From the NCBI GenBank assembly GCA_021324155.1, contig JAJPJQ010000020.1, positions 1 through 64,000 of the forward strand: a DNA stretch of 64,000 nucleotides, in the 5' to 3' direction. Under the pieces are notes generated by a model. It ran no database searches. It was given only the letters and a program-made list of their open reading frames with translations, and had not been told where the DNA came from. Positions 16,958 to 25,794 of the stretch are shown in pieces (positions within the stretch are counted from its first letter, which is position 1; each line of letters opens with the position of its first letter). A program made the position numbers and the translations under genes. The stretch comes from Pseudomonadota bacterium. GTDB taxonomy: Bacteria; Desulfobacterota; Binatia; UBA9968.

Positions 16958-19174
16958 ATGGCGAAGAAGCAGGACGAGCTAGAATCGCTTCGCACCCGGC
17001 TTAGCGAAGCCGAAGAAACGCTCGAGGCGATTCGCAGCGGCGAGGTCGACGCCCTGGTCGTCGGCGGGGCCGAAGGCGACCAGATCTACACGCTGCGGGG
17101 CGCCGATCATCCTTATCGCTTGCTGCTCCAGGAGATGAACGAGGGCGCCGCTACTCTGACGCCCGAAGGCACAGTGCTCTACTGCAACAAGCGATTCGCC
17201 GACATGCTCCGGCGGTCGATGGAGAAGGTCATCGGCTACGGTCTGGATGAATTCACCGATTTCCGGTCGCAGACGCTTTTGGACGCGCTGCTGCGCTCCG
17301 GAAGACACATCCGGGTCAAAGAAGAAATCGCCTTCACCACCCCGGAAGGCCGCGTTCCCGTCTACTGCTCGATCGGCCCGCTCCATCTCGACGATCTCCA
17401 TTGCCTGATCCTGATTGCGACCGATCTCACCGAGCAGAAGCGAAGCGAGGAGATTCTCGCTTCGGGCAAGCTCGCGGGCGAGATACTGGAGCACGCGGTC
17501 GATGTCATCGTGGTCTGCGACGAAGACGGCGAGATAACGCGCGCGAGCCGCGCCGCGCACGAGCTCGCCGGCGTGAATGTCCTCCACAGGCGATTCGACG
17601 GTGTTTTCCGTCTCGTTGAAAAAAACGGCACCGGCTTGAGCTGCTCGGTCGCGACCGACGGCGCGGTGCGAAACGGCACGATTATCGCCACGTGTCTCGA
17701 GGGCCGGATCATCCAAGGCGCCGAGGTGGAATTTGTCCGTGCGGACGGACGGAAGTTCGACCTGCTGATGAGCGCCGGACCGCTACGCGGCTCGAATGAT
17801 GAGGCGCGCGGCTGCGTCTTTACCCTAACGGATATTACGCGTCTGAAGGCAGCCGAGGAAGAGCTCAAGCGCAGTCAGGCGCAGCTCTCGGCCGAGCTGT
17901 CGGACACCAAGCTCTTGCAGGGTATCAGCGCGGCACTCGTCCAAGAGGAGAACGCGCAGGGTCTCTACGAAAAGATCCTCGAAGCCGCCGTCGCTATCAT
18001 GCGGTCCGATTTCGCGAGCATGCAGATACTCCATCCGGAGGGCGGCAACGGCGGAGAGCTGCGTCTACTCGCAAACCTGGGATTCAGTTCCGAAGTCGAG
18101 AAACTGTGGAAATGCGTTACTATAGATTCGGAAAGCAGTTGCGCCGCTGCGCTCCGCGTCGGAAGTCGGGCGATTATCACAGATGTCACGAAAACCGACT
18201 GGCTGCCTGCTGCTTCCCGAGACGCTTACCTTCAGAGCGGCATCGTGGCGATGCAATCGACGCCGTTGCTCTCGCGCGCTGGCAGAATTGTCGGCATGAT
18301 CTCCACGTACTGGGCGAAGCGGCACGAGCCGTCGGAGCGCGACCTGCGCTTGTTCGATATTATCGCGCGGCAGGCGGCCGATTTGATCGAGCGCAAGCGC
18401 GCCGAGGAAGCGCTGCGCGAGAGCGAGGACAAGCTCCGCCGCCAGGCGCGGGAATTGGAGCAGCAGTTGATCGCATCCGGCCGGCTTGTGGCGCTCGGGG
18501 AACTCACCGCCTCCATGGCGCATGAGTTCAACAATCCCCTCGGCATCGTGCTCGGATTCGTCGAGGATCTGCTGATGGACAAGCCGCCTTCCGACCCGGA
18601 ATACCAGGCGCTGAAGATCATGCAGGAAGAAAGCAAGCGCTGCCAAAAACTCATTCAGGATATGATGCAATACTCTCGCCCGCGGTCGATGGAAAAACGC
18701 CGATGCGACGCCGGCGACGTCGTCGAAAAGAGCCTGCAGCTCATCGCGACTCGTCTAAGCAAACAAAAAGTGGAGTCCGTGAAGGAGATTCAGCCCAACC
18801 CGCCGCCGATCGAAGCCGACCCGCGACAGATCGAGCAGGTGCTGGTGAATCTATACTTAAACGCGATCGATGCAATGCCGCATGGCGGGAAACTGACGGT
18901 TTCCGTCGCCAGCGGCGGCGAATCAACCCTGGTAATCGCCGTAAGCGACACCGGAAACGGCATCGCTGAGGACGATCTGCCGAAAATCTTTCAGCCGTTT
19001 TACAGCGCGAAGAAAAAGAGCGGCCTCGGCCTCGGCTTGCCGATCTGCCGCCGGATCGTCGCTAATCACGGCGGCAAGATCGAGGTCGAGAGCAGCCCCG
19101 GCGCGGGAACAACGTTTCGTGTTTCGCTGCCGGTACAGGTGGACGCTGCCGTTAACAGCCAGTCGGCGGCATGA
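16958..19174 (+). CDS. PAS-PAS-GAF sensor histidine kinase of the kai operon
   Basis: A 738-aa soluble histidine kinase with no membrane segments. An N-terminal coiled coil (KKQDELESLRTRLSEAEETL) leads to a PAS domain (about residues 50-160), a second PAS (175-300), a GAF domain (315-480) and a short coiled coil. HisKA has SMAHEFNNPLG (phosphoacceptor His about 522), followed by an N box NLYLNAIDAM and the ATP lid SDTGNGI...GLGLGLPICRRI. ATG 16958 lies 10 nt after AAGGAG; an ATG at 16949 overlaps the kaiB2 stop. As output kinase of the Kai module it presumably phosphorylates the adjacent receiver protein. The ligand of PAS/GAF is unknown. Confidence 0.92.
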   Translation: MAKKQDELESLRTRLSEAEETLEAIRSGEVDALVVGGAEGDQIYTLRGADHPYRLLLQEMNEGAATLTPEGTVLYCNKRFADMLRRSMEKVIGYGLDEFTDFRSQTLLDALLRSGRHIRVKEEIAFTTPEGRVPVYCSIGPLHLDDLHCLILIATDLTEQKRSEEILASGKLAGEILEHAVDVIVVCDEDGEITRASRAAHELAGVNVLHRRFDGVFRLVEKNGTGLSCSVATDGAVRNGTIIATCLEGRIIQGAEVEFVRADGRKFDLLMSAGPLRGSNDEARGCVFTLTDITRLKAAEEELKRSQAQLSAELSDTKLLQGISAALVQEENAQGLYEKILEAAVAIMRSDFASMQILHPEGGNGGELRLLANLGFSSEVEKLWKCVTIDSESSCAAALRVGSRAIITDVTKTDWLPAASRDAYLQSGIVAMQSTPLLSRAGRIVGMISTYWAKRHEPSERDLRLFDIIARQAADLIERKRAEEALRESEDKLRRQARELEQQLIASGRLVALGELTASMAHEFNNPLGIVLGFVEDLLMDKPPSDPEYQALKIMQEESKRCQKLIQDMMQYSRPRSMEKRRCDAGDVVEKSLQLIATRLSKQKVESVKEIQPNPPPIEADPRQIEQVLVNLYLNAIDAMPHGGKLTVSVASGGESTLVIAVSDTGNGIAEDDLPKIFQPFYSAKKKSGLGLGLPICRRIVANHGGKIEVESSPGAGTTFRVSLPVQVDAAVNSQSAA

Positions 19175-19193
19175 ACGCAAGGAAGGACGACAT

Positions 19194-19559
19194 ATGGCGA
19201 TTCCAATCCTAGTCGTTGACGACGAGCCCAACTTCCTCGCGCTGATGACGTCGGCGCTCGGGAAAAGGGGCTTCGACGTCAATACCGCCGCCAATCGGGC
19301 CGACGCGCTCAAGCTGCTCGAAAGCGAGCTTTTCGATTTCGCGTTGATCGATCTCAAGCTCGGCCCGAGCGACGGGATCGAGCTGCTGTCGGAGATCAAG
19401 CGGCGCCAGCCGCGCCTTCTCGCGATCATGGTGACGGGATACCCCACCGACGAGAGCCGCGCCGAGGCGCAAGAGATCGGCGCGTCGGCGTATCTCAGCA
19501 AACCGGTTGGATTGCACGAACTATTTCAGACGTTTCAGAATGTCCTGACGCACCGCTGA
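19194..19559 (+). CDS. Single-domain response regulator (receiver only)
   Basis: A 121-aa receiver domain without output domain. The acidic pocket is VVDDEP, the phosphoacceptor is Asp53 in LIDLKLG, the switch Thr is in MVTGYPT, and the conserved Lys is in LSKPV. It starts 19 nt after the kinase stop with aaggaagga upstream. Being CheY-like, it would pass the signal to another protein or act as a phosphate sink. It closes the kaiC-kaiB-kaiB-kinase-regulator operon and converges on viaA. Confidence 0.93.
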   Translation: MAIPILVVDDEPNFLALMTSALGKRGFDVNTAANRADALKLLESELFDFALIDLKLGPSDGIELLSEIKRRQPRLLAIMVTGYPTDESRAEAQEIGASAYLSKPVGLHELFQTFQNVLTHR

Positions 19560-19576
19560 AGCAGCGGGCGCCGAGC

Positions 19577-21151
19577 CTACACCTCGACGAAAATATCCTT
19601 CACCGCATCCCCCGTCAGCTGCTTGACCGTCGTGATTCGGTCGCTGAACTCCTTCAGCGTTCCAAGCGAGCTCGGTCCGACGTCGATGAGGATCGAGTAG
19701 AGCGAAAAGCCCAATCGCTCCTTTTCTTTGCGGAAATTCTCCGCCCATTCCGGCGCGACCTGGCATTCGCCGTCGGTGATGAAGACGATGTCGCCTTTCT
19801 TGTATTGGGACTTTTTCAGGCAATCGAGCGCGGCGTCGAGCGGCTTTTGAAAATCGGTCCCGCCGCCCGGAAAGTACTCCGCGAGATCCATGACTTTCGG
19901 CATCTCCGCCTCGTAGCGGTTGCGGACGTTCAAATCGAGGACCTGGAGCGGCATGTCCTCCGACGAAAAGCAGATCGAGCGGAACAGCCGCCGCTGGCGC
20001 CGCGCGATCTCGAGCAGCGTCAGCGTCACGGCCTTGGACCAGATCTCCTTATCGCCCGCCATCGACGAGCTGCCGTCGAGACACACAATCATCGGACCCT
20101 TGCCTTTTTCCTCGACCCCGCGAAGCGAATATTGCAGCAGCTCCTGATCGAGGAACCTTCGGGCGAAGTCCTTCCGCAACAGCGGATGCGTGAGGCTCAG
20201 AAGCTCCGGCGGCAAGAGGCGATGGACGAGGTCGCCGCGCTCGACTTCGAGGACTTCCTCGCTGGCGCGCTCGAAAATCTTTTTGCGCAGCGCGAGCGCG
20301 TTGAATTTCATCCGGCCGATCATGCGGCTCAGTTTCTTGAGCTTCTCGTTCCCGGCGAGCCGCTTGCCCAGCTCCAGCTTCTGTCCCGGGGGCGAGCGAT
20401 AGCCCGACCCGAGGCCGGAGCCCCATTCCTCGGCCTGTTCGGCCGCGTCTTCCAGATTCTCGGCCGCTTTGATCGCCTCGGCCTGGAAGCGGCGCCCAAC
20501 GTCGGACTCTTTTTGCCCCAGCTCCTCCTGCAGACGCTGCGCTTTCTGGCGCAGGAGCGCCTCCGCGCCGTCCATCTCGCCCTCGAGCTTGTCCTTGGCG
20601 CGTTCGAGCAGCTTGCCGATTTCCTTGTCGGCCTGCTCGGCGGTGAGCTTCTCCGCCTCGGTGAACTCGTTCTGCTTCTCGGTGAAAATCTCTTCCTGCT
20701 TTTGGATGTCCCAAAGGTCGAGCATCTCGCGGCGCGTCAATAATTTCTCGGCCTTCAACAGCGCGATGAGACTTTCGCCCAGGAGCAGCGTGCAGAGTCC
20801 GGCCTTGGCCTCGTTCAGCGTCGTCATCTCGCGGAGAATCGCATAAAGCTCGCCCTGTCGCAGCGCGCTCAAAAATATGCGGTTGAAGCGCGCGCTCGGC
20901 GGCATCTCGCGCTCCGCTTGCACGACGACGTTGTTCTTGAAGAGCACGCAGAAGATATCCTGCAGCAGCGAATCGAAATGAGGCAGGAAGGTGGAGCCGG
21001 TCTCTTCGATCGAGCGCAGCGACGGCGCTTCCGCGCGCAGCGTGCCGAAGACGCGGCGATCGTATGCGTCGCTCTCGATCCAGCAGGTGTTTTGCGGCAG
21101 CGGCTGGAGGACGCGCGGCTTGGCGGCGGTTTTCTTTCTTTTCGGCGGCAT
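19577..21151 (-). CDS. viaA: VWA-domain protein, ViaA-like
   Basis: A 524-aa cytoplasmic protein with a C-terminal von Willebrand A domain whose MIDAS motif is CLDGSSSMAGD, followed by GGGTDFQKPL and FITDGECQV. The N-terminal half is alpha-helical with a long charged coiled coil (EKLTAEQADKEIGKLLERAK region). This layout, next to a RavA-type ATPase, matches the RavA-ViaA chaperone pair, reported in enterobacteria to act on membrane/respiratory complexes and metal-centre insertion. Start ATG 21151 lies 14 nt after the ravA stop. The open frame continues upstream, but that part is out of frame with ravA and is not coding. Confidence 0.9.
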   Translation of the reverse strand: MPPKRKKTAAKPRVLQPLPQNTCWIESDAYDRRVFGTLRAEAPSLRSIEETGSTFLPHFDSLLQDIFCVLFKNNVVVQAEREMPPSARFNRIFLSALRQGELYAILREMTTLNEAKAGLCTLLLGESLIALLKAEKLLTRREMLDLWDIQKQEEIFTEKQNEFTEAEKLTAEQADKEIGKLLERAKDKLEGEMDGAEALLRQKAQRLQEELGQKESDVGRRFQAEAIKAAENLEDAAEQAEEWGSGLGSGYRSPPGQKLELGKRLAGNEKLKKLSRMIGRMKFNALALRKKIFERASEEVLEVERGDLVHRLLPPELLSLTHPLLRKDFARRFLDQELLQYSLRGVEEKGKGPMIVCLDGSSSMAGDKEIWSKAVTLTLLEIARRQRRLFRSICFSSEDMPLQVLDLNVRNRYEAEMPKVMDLAEYFPGGGTDFQKPLDAALDCLKKSQYKKGDIVFITDGECQVAPEWAENFRKEKERLGFSLYSILIDVGPSSLGTLKEFSDRITTVKQLTGDAVKDIFVEV

Positions 21152-21165
21152 GAGACCTTTCGCCG

Positions 21166-22293
21166 TCAGTGGGGATCGGATGTGCGGAGCATTTCTTTCT
21201 GAATCTCTTCGATCTCTTCCTTGATCGCGCCGGCGCGGTCGACGGGCCGGCCCATCTCCTTCGCTTTGTCCATAATCTGGTCGACGCGCGCGAGGATGTT
21301 CTTGAGCTTGGTGTGCACTTCGATGAAGGCGCGGGCGCGCTCCTCGTTGGTCGGCCAGGGGCGCAGCGCGGAGTCGCGCACCTCGCGCGACTCGTAAAGC
21401 AGCTCCTTGATCTCTTCCTCGTAGCCGAGCAGAAGCTCGCGGATCGCCCCGCGTACCTCTAGTTGCTCCTGCGGATCGCGCCAAAGCACGTGCTCGAGGA
21501 AATAGAGGTCGCCTTCCTTGACTGCCTTTTCTCCTGACAAGTAGGCGTGGGCCTGCAACAGGTTGAGCGACTGGTGGTAGCGCCGGTCGGAGGCTTCGAG
21601 GTTTTTCCGCTTGAGCTCGCGCCGGATATCGGCGATAGCGCGATAGATATGGCTCGGGATCGGCAGGGTCCGCGTCTCGTTCTGCATCTGCCGCAGCTCT
21701 TCGAGCGTCAGCGTCGTCCGCTCGGGCGCCGCGCCGGCTTCGAGCATGCGGAGAAAGCGGTAATCTTCCGAGATATAGTTGACGACGAAGCGCAGGAGAA
21801 AGCGGTCGTAAAGCGCCAGCAGCTCGTCGTCCTCCGGCAGCTCGTTGCTCGCGCCGAAGAGCGAGAGCAGCGGCACCTTGACGATCTCCTTGCCGTTGTG
21901 AAAGAGCCGCTCGTTGATCACCGTGAGGATTGCGTTGAGAATCGACGAGTTCGCCTTGAAGATCTCGTCGAGAAACGCGATATGCGCTTCGGGCAGCTTG
22001 CGCGCGGTCACGCGTCGGTAGTCGTCCTGCTCCAGCGCGCGGAGGCTCACCGCGCCGAAAATCTCTTCGGGCGTCGTGAAGCGCGTCAGCAGCCACTGGA
22101 AGTAGCTCGCGCCTTCGATGCGGCGGCAGAGCTCGTCCGCCAGCATCGACTTCGCAGTGCCCGGCGGGCCGATGATGAGCACGTGCTGCGCGCAGAGGAG
22201 CGCGGAGAGCGCGCCGTCGATCAGCTCGCCGCGCTCGAGGAACGTCTGCTTCAGCTCCTCGCGGATTTTTTTGAGTTTCTCCTGGGCGGTCAT
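21166..22293 (-). CDS. ravA: MoxR-type AAA+ ATPase, RavA-like
   Basis: A 375-aa AAA+ ATPase. Walker A is GPPGTAKS, Walker B is IAFLDEIFKA, and the sensor/MoxR segment reads GASNELPEDDELLALYDRFLLR. The region TRFTTPEEIFG is characteristic of RavA. The C-terminal helical part is shorter than enterobacterial RavA, which carries an extra LARA domain. Expected to form a hexamer that works with the downstream ViaA protein. No Shine-Dalgarno is visible; a good sigma70-type promoter lies so close that the mRNA would have almost no leader. Confidence 0.9.
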   Translation of the reverse strand: MTAQEKLKKIREELKQTFLERGELIDGALSALLCAQHVLIIGPPGTAKSMLADELCRRIEGASYFQWLLTRFTTPEEIFGAVSLRALEQDDYRRVTARKLPEAHIAFLDEIFKANSSILNAILTVINERLFHNGKEIVKVPLLSLFGASNELPEDDELLALYDRFLLRFVVNYISEDYRFLRMLEAGAAPERTTLTLEELRQMQNETRTLPIPSHIYRAIADIRRELKRKNLEASDRRYHQSLNLLQAHAYLSGEKAVKEGDLYFLEHVLWRDPQEQLEVRGAIRELLLGYEEEIKELLYESREVRDSALRPWPTNEERARAFIEVHTKLKNILARVDQIMDKAKEMGRPVDRAGAIKEEIEEIQKEMLRTSDPH

Positions 22294-22303
22294 TCAGTAT
22301 CAT

Positions 22304-22332
22304 AAAATATCAAATGGCCGCTTAGCTGACAA
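22304..22332 (-). promoter_or_regulatory. Candidate near-leaderless promoter of ravA-viaA
   Basis: On the minus strand TTGTCA (22332-22327) and TATTTT (22309-22304) are separated by 17 nt. The ravA ATG begins 10 nt after the -10 box, so the transcript would start about 3-5 nt before the start codon. No ribosome site is present, which agrees with leaderless translation. Confidence 0.5.
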
Positions 22333-22396
22333 CGTGCGCAAAACATGCGCGGCTCTGCCGTGGTATTCGAATCGCCGTCCGTGTTAAATAGAACGC

Positions 22397-23509
22397 ATGA
22401 ATCGCGACGCCGTTGCCCGCCAACGAAGCGCGCTCGCCGACGCCGGCTTGGACGCGCTCATCTCCATCAGTCCCGAGAACGTGATCTATACGACCGGCTT
22501 CGGCGTGCCGTCGCAGCCGTTGATGCGCTGGCGCCATGCGGCGGCGATCGTGACGGCGGAGGGCCGGGCCGCGATGCTCGCCATCGACATGGAAGAGACC
22601 ACGGTGCGCAGCGATCCCGAGATCACGAACCTGCGCGTCTATAAAGAATTCGTCGACGATCCGATCGACAAATTGGCCGAGCTGTTGATCGAGCTCGGGC
22701 TGGAGCGAAAGAATATCGCCATCGAGCTCGAATATCTGCCGGCAAGGGACTTCCTGACGCTTCAGCGGCGGCTTCCCGGCGCGAAGATAACCGCCGGTGA
22801 CGCGATTTTATCCAAGCTCAGACAAATCAAGAGTGAAGCCGAAATCGGTCTTCTGCGCTTTCTCAGCCGCATTACCGACTCGGCGATCGGGGAGACACTG
22901 AAAAGCGCGCGCGCCGGCATGAGCGAGAACGACCTCGCCGGCGGTCTTCTGACGCGCTTGTTCGCCGCCGGCGCCGAGAATTTCAAGCTCATGATCATCG
23001 CCTCCGGCGAGCGCAGCCAGTATCCGAACGTCGGACCCACCGCGCGCACGCTCAAGGCCGGCGATCTCATTCGCATGGAAATCTTCGGGCAGAAAAACGG
23101 CTATCTCGCCGGGATCTGCCGCACCGCCGTCGTCGAGGGAGCCACGCCGGAGCAGCAGAAGATCTGGAAAAATTTGATCGAGTGCAAATATCTCGTCATG
23201 GACATGATTAAGCCCGGCGCATCGTGCAAAGAGGTTTATCGCAAGTTCCTGGAGCGCTTCGGCGCGCTCGGCTTCGAGCCGATCAGCTTCGTCGGCCACG
23301 GCCTCGGGCTCGCACTCCACGAAGAACCGTATCTCGGCCGCTACGGCGATGAGACGCTGCAGGAGGGCATGGTCGTAGCGATCGAGCCGTTGGTTTACAT
23401 TCCGGGACGCTTCGGCATGCAGAATAAAGACATGCTGGTGGTCGCTAAGACCGGATGCGAGCTTCTGTCGGATCAAACCAATACGGACGAGCTGCTGACC
23501 GTCGGTTGA
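22397..23509 (+). CDS. M24 (Xaa-Pro peptidase/creatinase-fold) family protein with altered metal site
   Basis: A 370-aa pita-bread-fold protein with a creatinase N-terminal domain (residues 5-135) and an M24 domain. The conserved His is in FVGHGLGLALHEEP. In metallopeptidases the two Asp ligands sit in a D-x-G...G-Y-x-x-D pattern; here it reads MEIFGQKNGYLAGICRT, giving Glu and Gly. The last Glu ligand is replaced in MQNKDMLVV. A metal-free, creatinase-like hydrolase or another C-N hydrolase is therefore more likely than an aminopeptidase. It opens a plus-strand run of catabolic genes. Confidence 0.87.
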   Translation: MNRDAVARQRSALADAGLDALISISPENVIYTTGFGVPSQPLMRWRHAAAIVTAEGRAAMLAIDMEETTVRSDPEITNLRVYKEFVDDPIDKLAELLIELGLERKNIAIELEYLPARDFLTLQRRLPGAKITAGDAILSKLRQIKSEAEIGLLRFLSRITDSAIGETLKSARAGMSENDLAGGLLTRLFAAGAENFKLMIIASGERSQYPNVGPTARTLKAGDLIRMEIFGQKNGYLAGICRTAVVEGATPEQQKIWKNLIECKYLVMDMIKPGASCKEVYRKFLERFGALGFEPISFVGHGLGLALHEEPYLGRYGDETLQEGMVVAIEPLVYIPGRFGMQNKDMLVVAKTGCELLSDQTNTDELLTVG

Positions 23510-23513
23510 CGCT

Positions 23514-24665
23514 ATGAAAATACAAAAGATTGAAACGATCCCCATCCGGCTGCCGACGCGGCGCGTGCATCAATGGTCGAGCCTCACGACGCCGATCGGC
23601 GTCTACGCGATCGTCAGGGTGTACACCGACGATGGAACGATCGGCTACGGCGAGTCGCCGGCCCTCAAGGACTGGGGCGGCGATTATATGAAATACTACG
23701 GCGAGACGCCGCAAACGACGAGTCATATCATAAACGATATTCTCGCGCCGTCCTTGATCGGCCGCGACCCCTGCGCGATCGGCGAGCTGCATGCGATCAT
23801 GGACCGCGCCGTCAAGGGCTATCCGTACGCGAAGGCGGCGCTCGACATGGCGCTCTACGACGCCGCCGGCAAGGCGCTCGGCGTGCCGGCTTACGATCTG
23901 CTCGGCGGCTGCTATCGCAGGCGCATTCCGGTCGCGCACAGCATCGGTCTCATGGAAATCGACAAGGCCGTCGAGGAAGCGCGGCAGGTGAAAGCGGAAG
24001 GCATCAAAACGATCAAGCTGAAGGGCGGGCAAAAGCCCGAGCGCGACGTCGAGCTGGTGCGGCGCATTCGCGACGCGGCGGGGCCGGACGTGGAGATCAC
24101 CGTCGACGCGAATCAGGGCTACGACTCGCCGAAAACGGCGATCAACGCGATCCGGGCGATGGAAGAGTACCGCCTGCTATTCATGGAGCAGCCGGTCGAG
24201 GGGCTCGACGCGATGGCGCAGGTCGCGACGAGCGTGAAAACGCCGATCATGGCGGACGAGAGCGCGTGGACGCCGCAGGACATTTACGACATCGCGCGCA
24301 AGAAAGCGGCGGACATTATCTCGCTCTACACGACGAAACCCGGCGGGCTTTACAAGGCGAAAACCGTCGCGGCGGTAGCCGAAGCCGTCGGCCTGCGCTG
24401 CAATGTCAACGGCTCGGTCGAGACCGGCGTCGGCAACGCGGCGAATCTCCACCTCGCCGCATCGACGGCGGTCGCCTCGCTCGGCTGTGTCGTGCCGGTG
24501 TCCACGCCCGCAGGCAAAGCGAAGGGCATCGCCGGTATTTATTACAGCGACGACTTGATCGTCGATGCGTTCGCGTACGAAGACGGTTATGTGATCGTCA
24601 GCGACAAGCCCGGTCTCGGCATCGAAGTGGACGTGGAAAAGTTGAAGCACTACCGCATTGATTGA
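23514..24665 (+). CDS. Mandelate racemase/muconate lactonizing enzyme family protein
   Basis: A 383-aa enolase-superfamily enzyme. The catalytic Lys-x-Lys is in TIKLKGG; the Mg ligands are Asp in VDANQGY, Glu in FMEQPVEG and Asp in MADESAW; the opposite-face Lys is in YTTKPGG. This set fits the muconate-lactonizing subgroup, whose members lactonize muconates, racemize dipeptides/N-acyl amino acids or act on related carboxylates. It starts 4 nt after the M24-like gene, implying coupling. The substrate is probably handled jointly by neighbouring genes. Confidence 0.92.
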   Translation: MKIQKIETIPIRLPTRRVHQWSSLTTPIGVYAIVRVYTDDGTIGYGESPALKDWGGDYMKYYGETPQTTSHIINDILAPSLIGRDPCAIGELHAIMDRAVKGYPYAKAALDMALYDAAGKALGVPAYDLLGGCYRRRIPVAHSIGLMEIDKAVEEARQVKAEGIKTIKLKGGQKPERDVELVRRIRDAAGPDVEITVDANQGYDSPKTAINAIRAMEEYRLLFMEQPVEGLDAMAQVATSVKTPIMADESAWTPQDIYDIARKKAADIISLYTTKPGGLYKAKTVAAVAEAVGLRCNVNGSVETGVGNAANLHLAASTAVASLGCVVPVSTPAGKAKGIAGIYYSDDLIVDAFAYEDGYVIVSDKPGLGIEVDVEKLKHYRID

Positions 24666-24684
24666 GCGGCAAGCGCTCGGACTC

Positions 24685-25782
24685 ATGAATATACAGACGA
24701 TCGCGATCCTCGGCGCAGGCAACGGCGGGCTTGCGGCCGCGGCCGATCTGACGCTGCGCGGATTCGAGGCGCGGCTTTACTCGCGCTCGGAAAAAACGCT
24801 CGCGCCGGTCCTCGACTGCGGCGGTATCGAGATCGTCGAGGGCGGCAAGAAAAGCTTCGCGAAAATTTCTCTCGCGACCACACGCATCGCCGAGGTCGCC
24901 GCGGGCGCCGATGTCGTCATGATCGCCGCACCCGCCCTCGCGCACGCGGGACTCGCGGCGGCAATTGCGCCTCATCTCAAGGCGGGCCAAGTGGTGTTCC
25001 TCAATCCCGGCCACACAGGCGGCTCGCTGCACTTCGCGGCGGCGCTGCGGCGTCAGGGTGTGAGCGCCACCGTGTGCGAGACCGTAACCCTGACATATAT
25101 CTGCCGGAGCCTCAGTCCCGCGTCCGTCGAGGTCTATCGCCGGACGAAGAAGCTGCGCTTCGCGGCGTTCCCGGGAAAATCGACGGCGGACTTGGCGCGC
25201 GCGTTGACCGCGCTTTATCCTGACGTCGTGGCGGCTGAAAATGTGCTCGAGACGGGGCTGTCGAATATCAACGCGATTATGCATCCGGCGGGCATGATCG
25301 CCAACGCCGGACGAATCGAAGCCGGCGCGCGCGATTATTACTTTTACCGCGACATTACCCCCGCGGTCGCGCGGGTGATCGAAGGCGTCGATCGCGAGCG
25401 GTTGCGCATTGTCGAGCGGCTCGGCTTGGAGCCGCGGCCGTTCGTCGAGCTGTTTTATCGCGCGGGGCTTACCTCCGAATCCGCCCGCGCGTCCGGCTCG
25501 GTCTATGACGCGATGCGCGAAAGCGAGCCGAACCGCACGATCAAAGCCCCGGCGACGCTCGACCATCGCTACATGCACGAGGACGTCGGCTATGGACTCG
25601 TGCCGATGGCCGACATCGCAACCGGGCTTGGCGTCGCGACGCCGGTCATCGACAGCTTGATCGCTATCGCCTCTGCGATGAACGGCATCGACTACCGCCG
25701 CGACGGGCTGACGCTGGAAAAAATGGGGCTCGCCGCCGTCCAGCCGGGGAATTTCTCGGCCTTGCTGCGCGAAGGCTTTTGA
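24685..25782 (+). CDS. NAD/NADP octopine/nopaline dehydrogenase family protein
   Basis: A 365-aa oxidoreductase with an N-terminal Rossmann fold (AILGAGNGGLAAAADL) and the opine-dehydrogenase C-terminal domain, where the catalytic His lies in INAIMHPAGMI. Enzymes of this family make or break secondary-amine dicarboxylates (opines) from an amino acid and a 2-oxo acid. ATG 24685 is preferred to the upstream TTG at 24658, which overlaps the enolase-superfamily gene. Position in the cluster suggests breakdown of an imported opine-like or N-substituted amino acid; this is inference. Confidence 0.9.
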   Translation: MNIQTIAILGAGNGGLAAAADLTLRGFEARLYSRSEKTLAPVLDCGGIEIVEGGKKSFAKISLATTRIAEVAAGADVVMIAAPALAHAGLAAAIAPHLKAGQVVFLNPGHTGGSLHFAAALRRQGVSATVCETVTLTYICRSLSPASVEVYRRTKKLRFAAFPGKSTADLARALTALYPDVVAAENVLETGLSNINAIMHPAGMIANAGRIEAGARDYYFYRDITPAVARVIEGVDRERLRIVERLGLEPRPFVELFYRAGLTSESARASGSVYDAMRESEPNRTIKAPATLDHRYMHEDVGYGLVPMADIATGLGVATPVIDSLIAIASAMNGIDYRRDGLTLEKMGLAAVQPGNFSALLREGF

Positions 25783-25794
25783 AGGGAGAGCACG

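Noticed and set aside
19577-22303. A single 908-codon minus-strand frame that looks like a RavA-ViaA fusion
   Set aside because: Its first 384 codons are out of frame with the real ravA gene (22293-21166) and give low-complexity Arg/Ala-rich sequence; viaA starts at ATG 21151.
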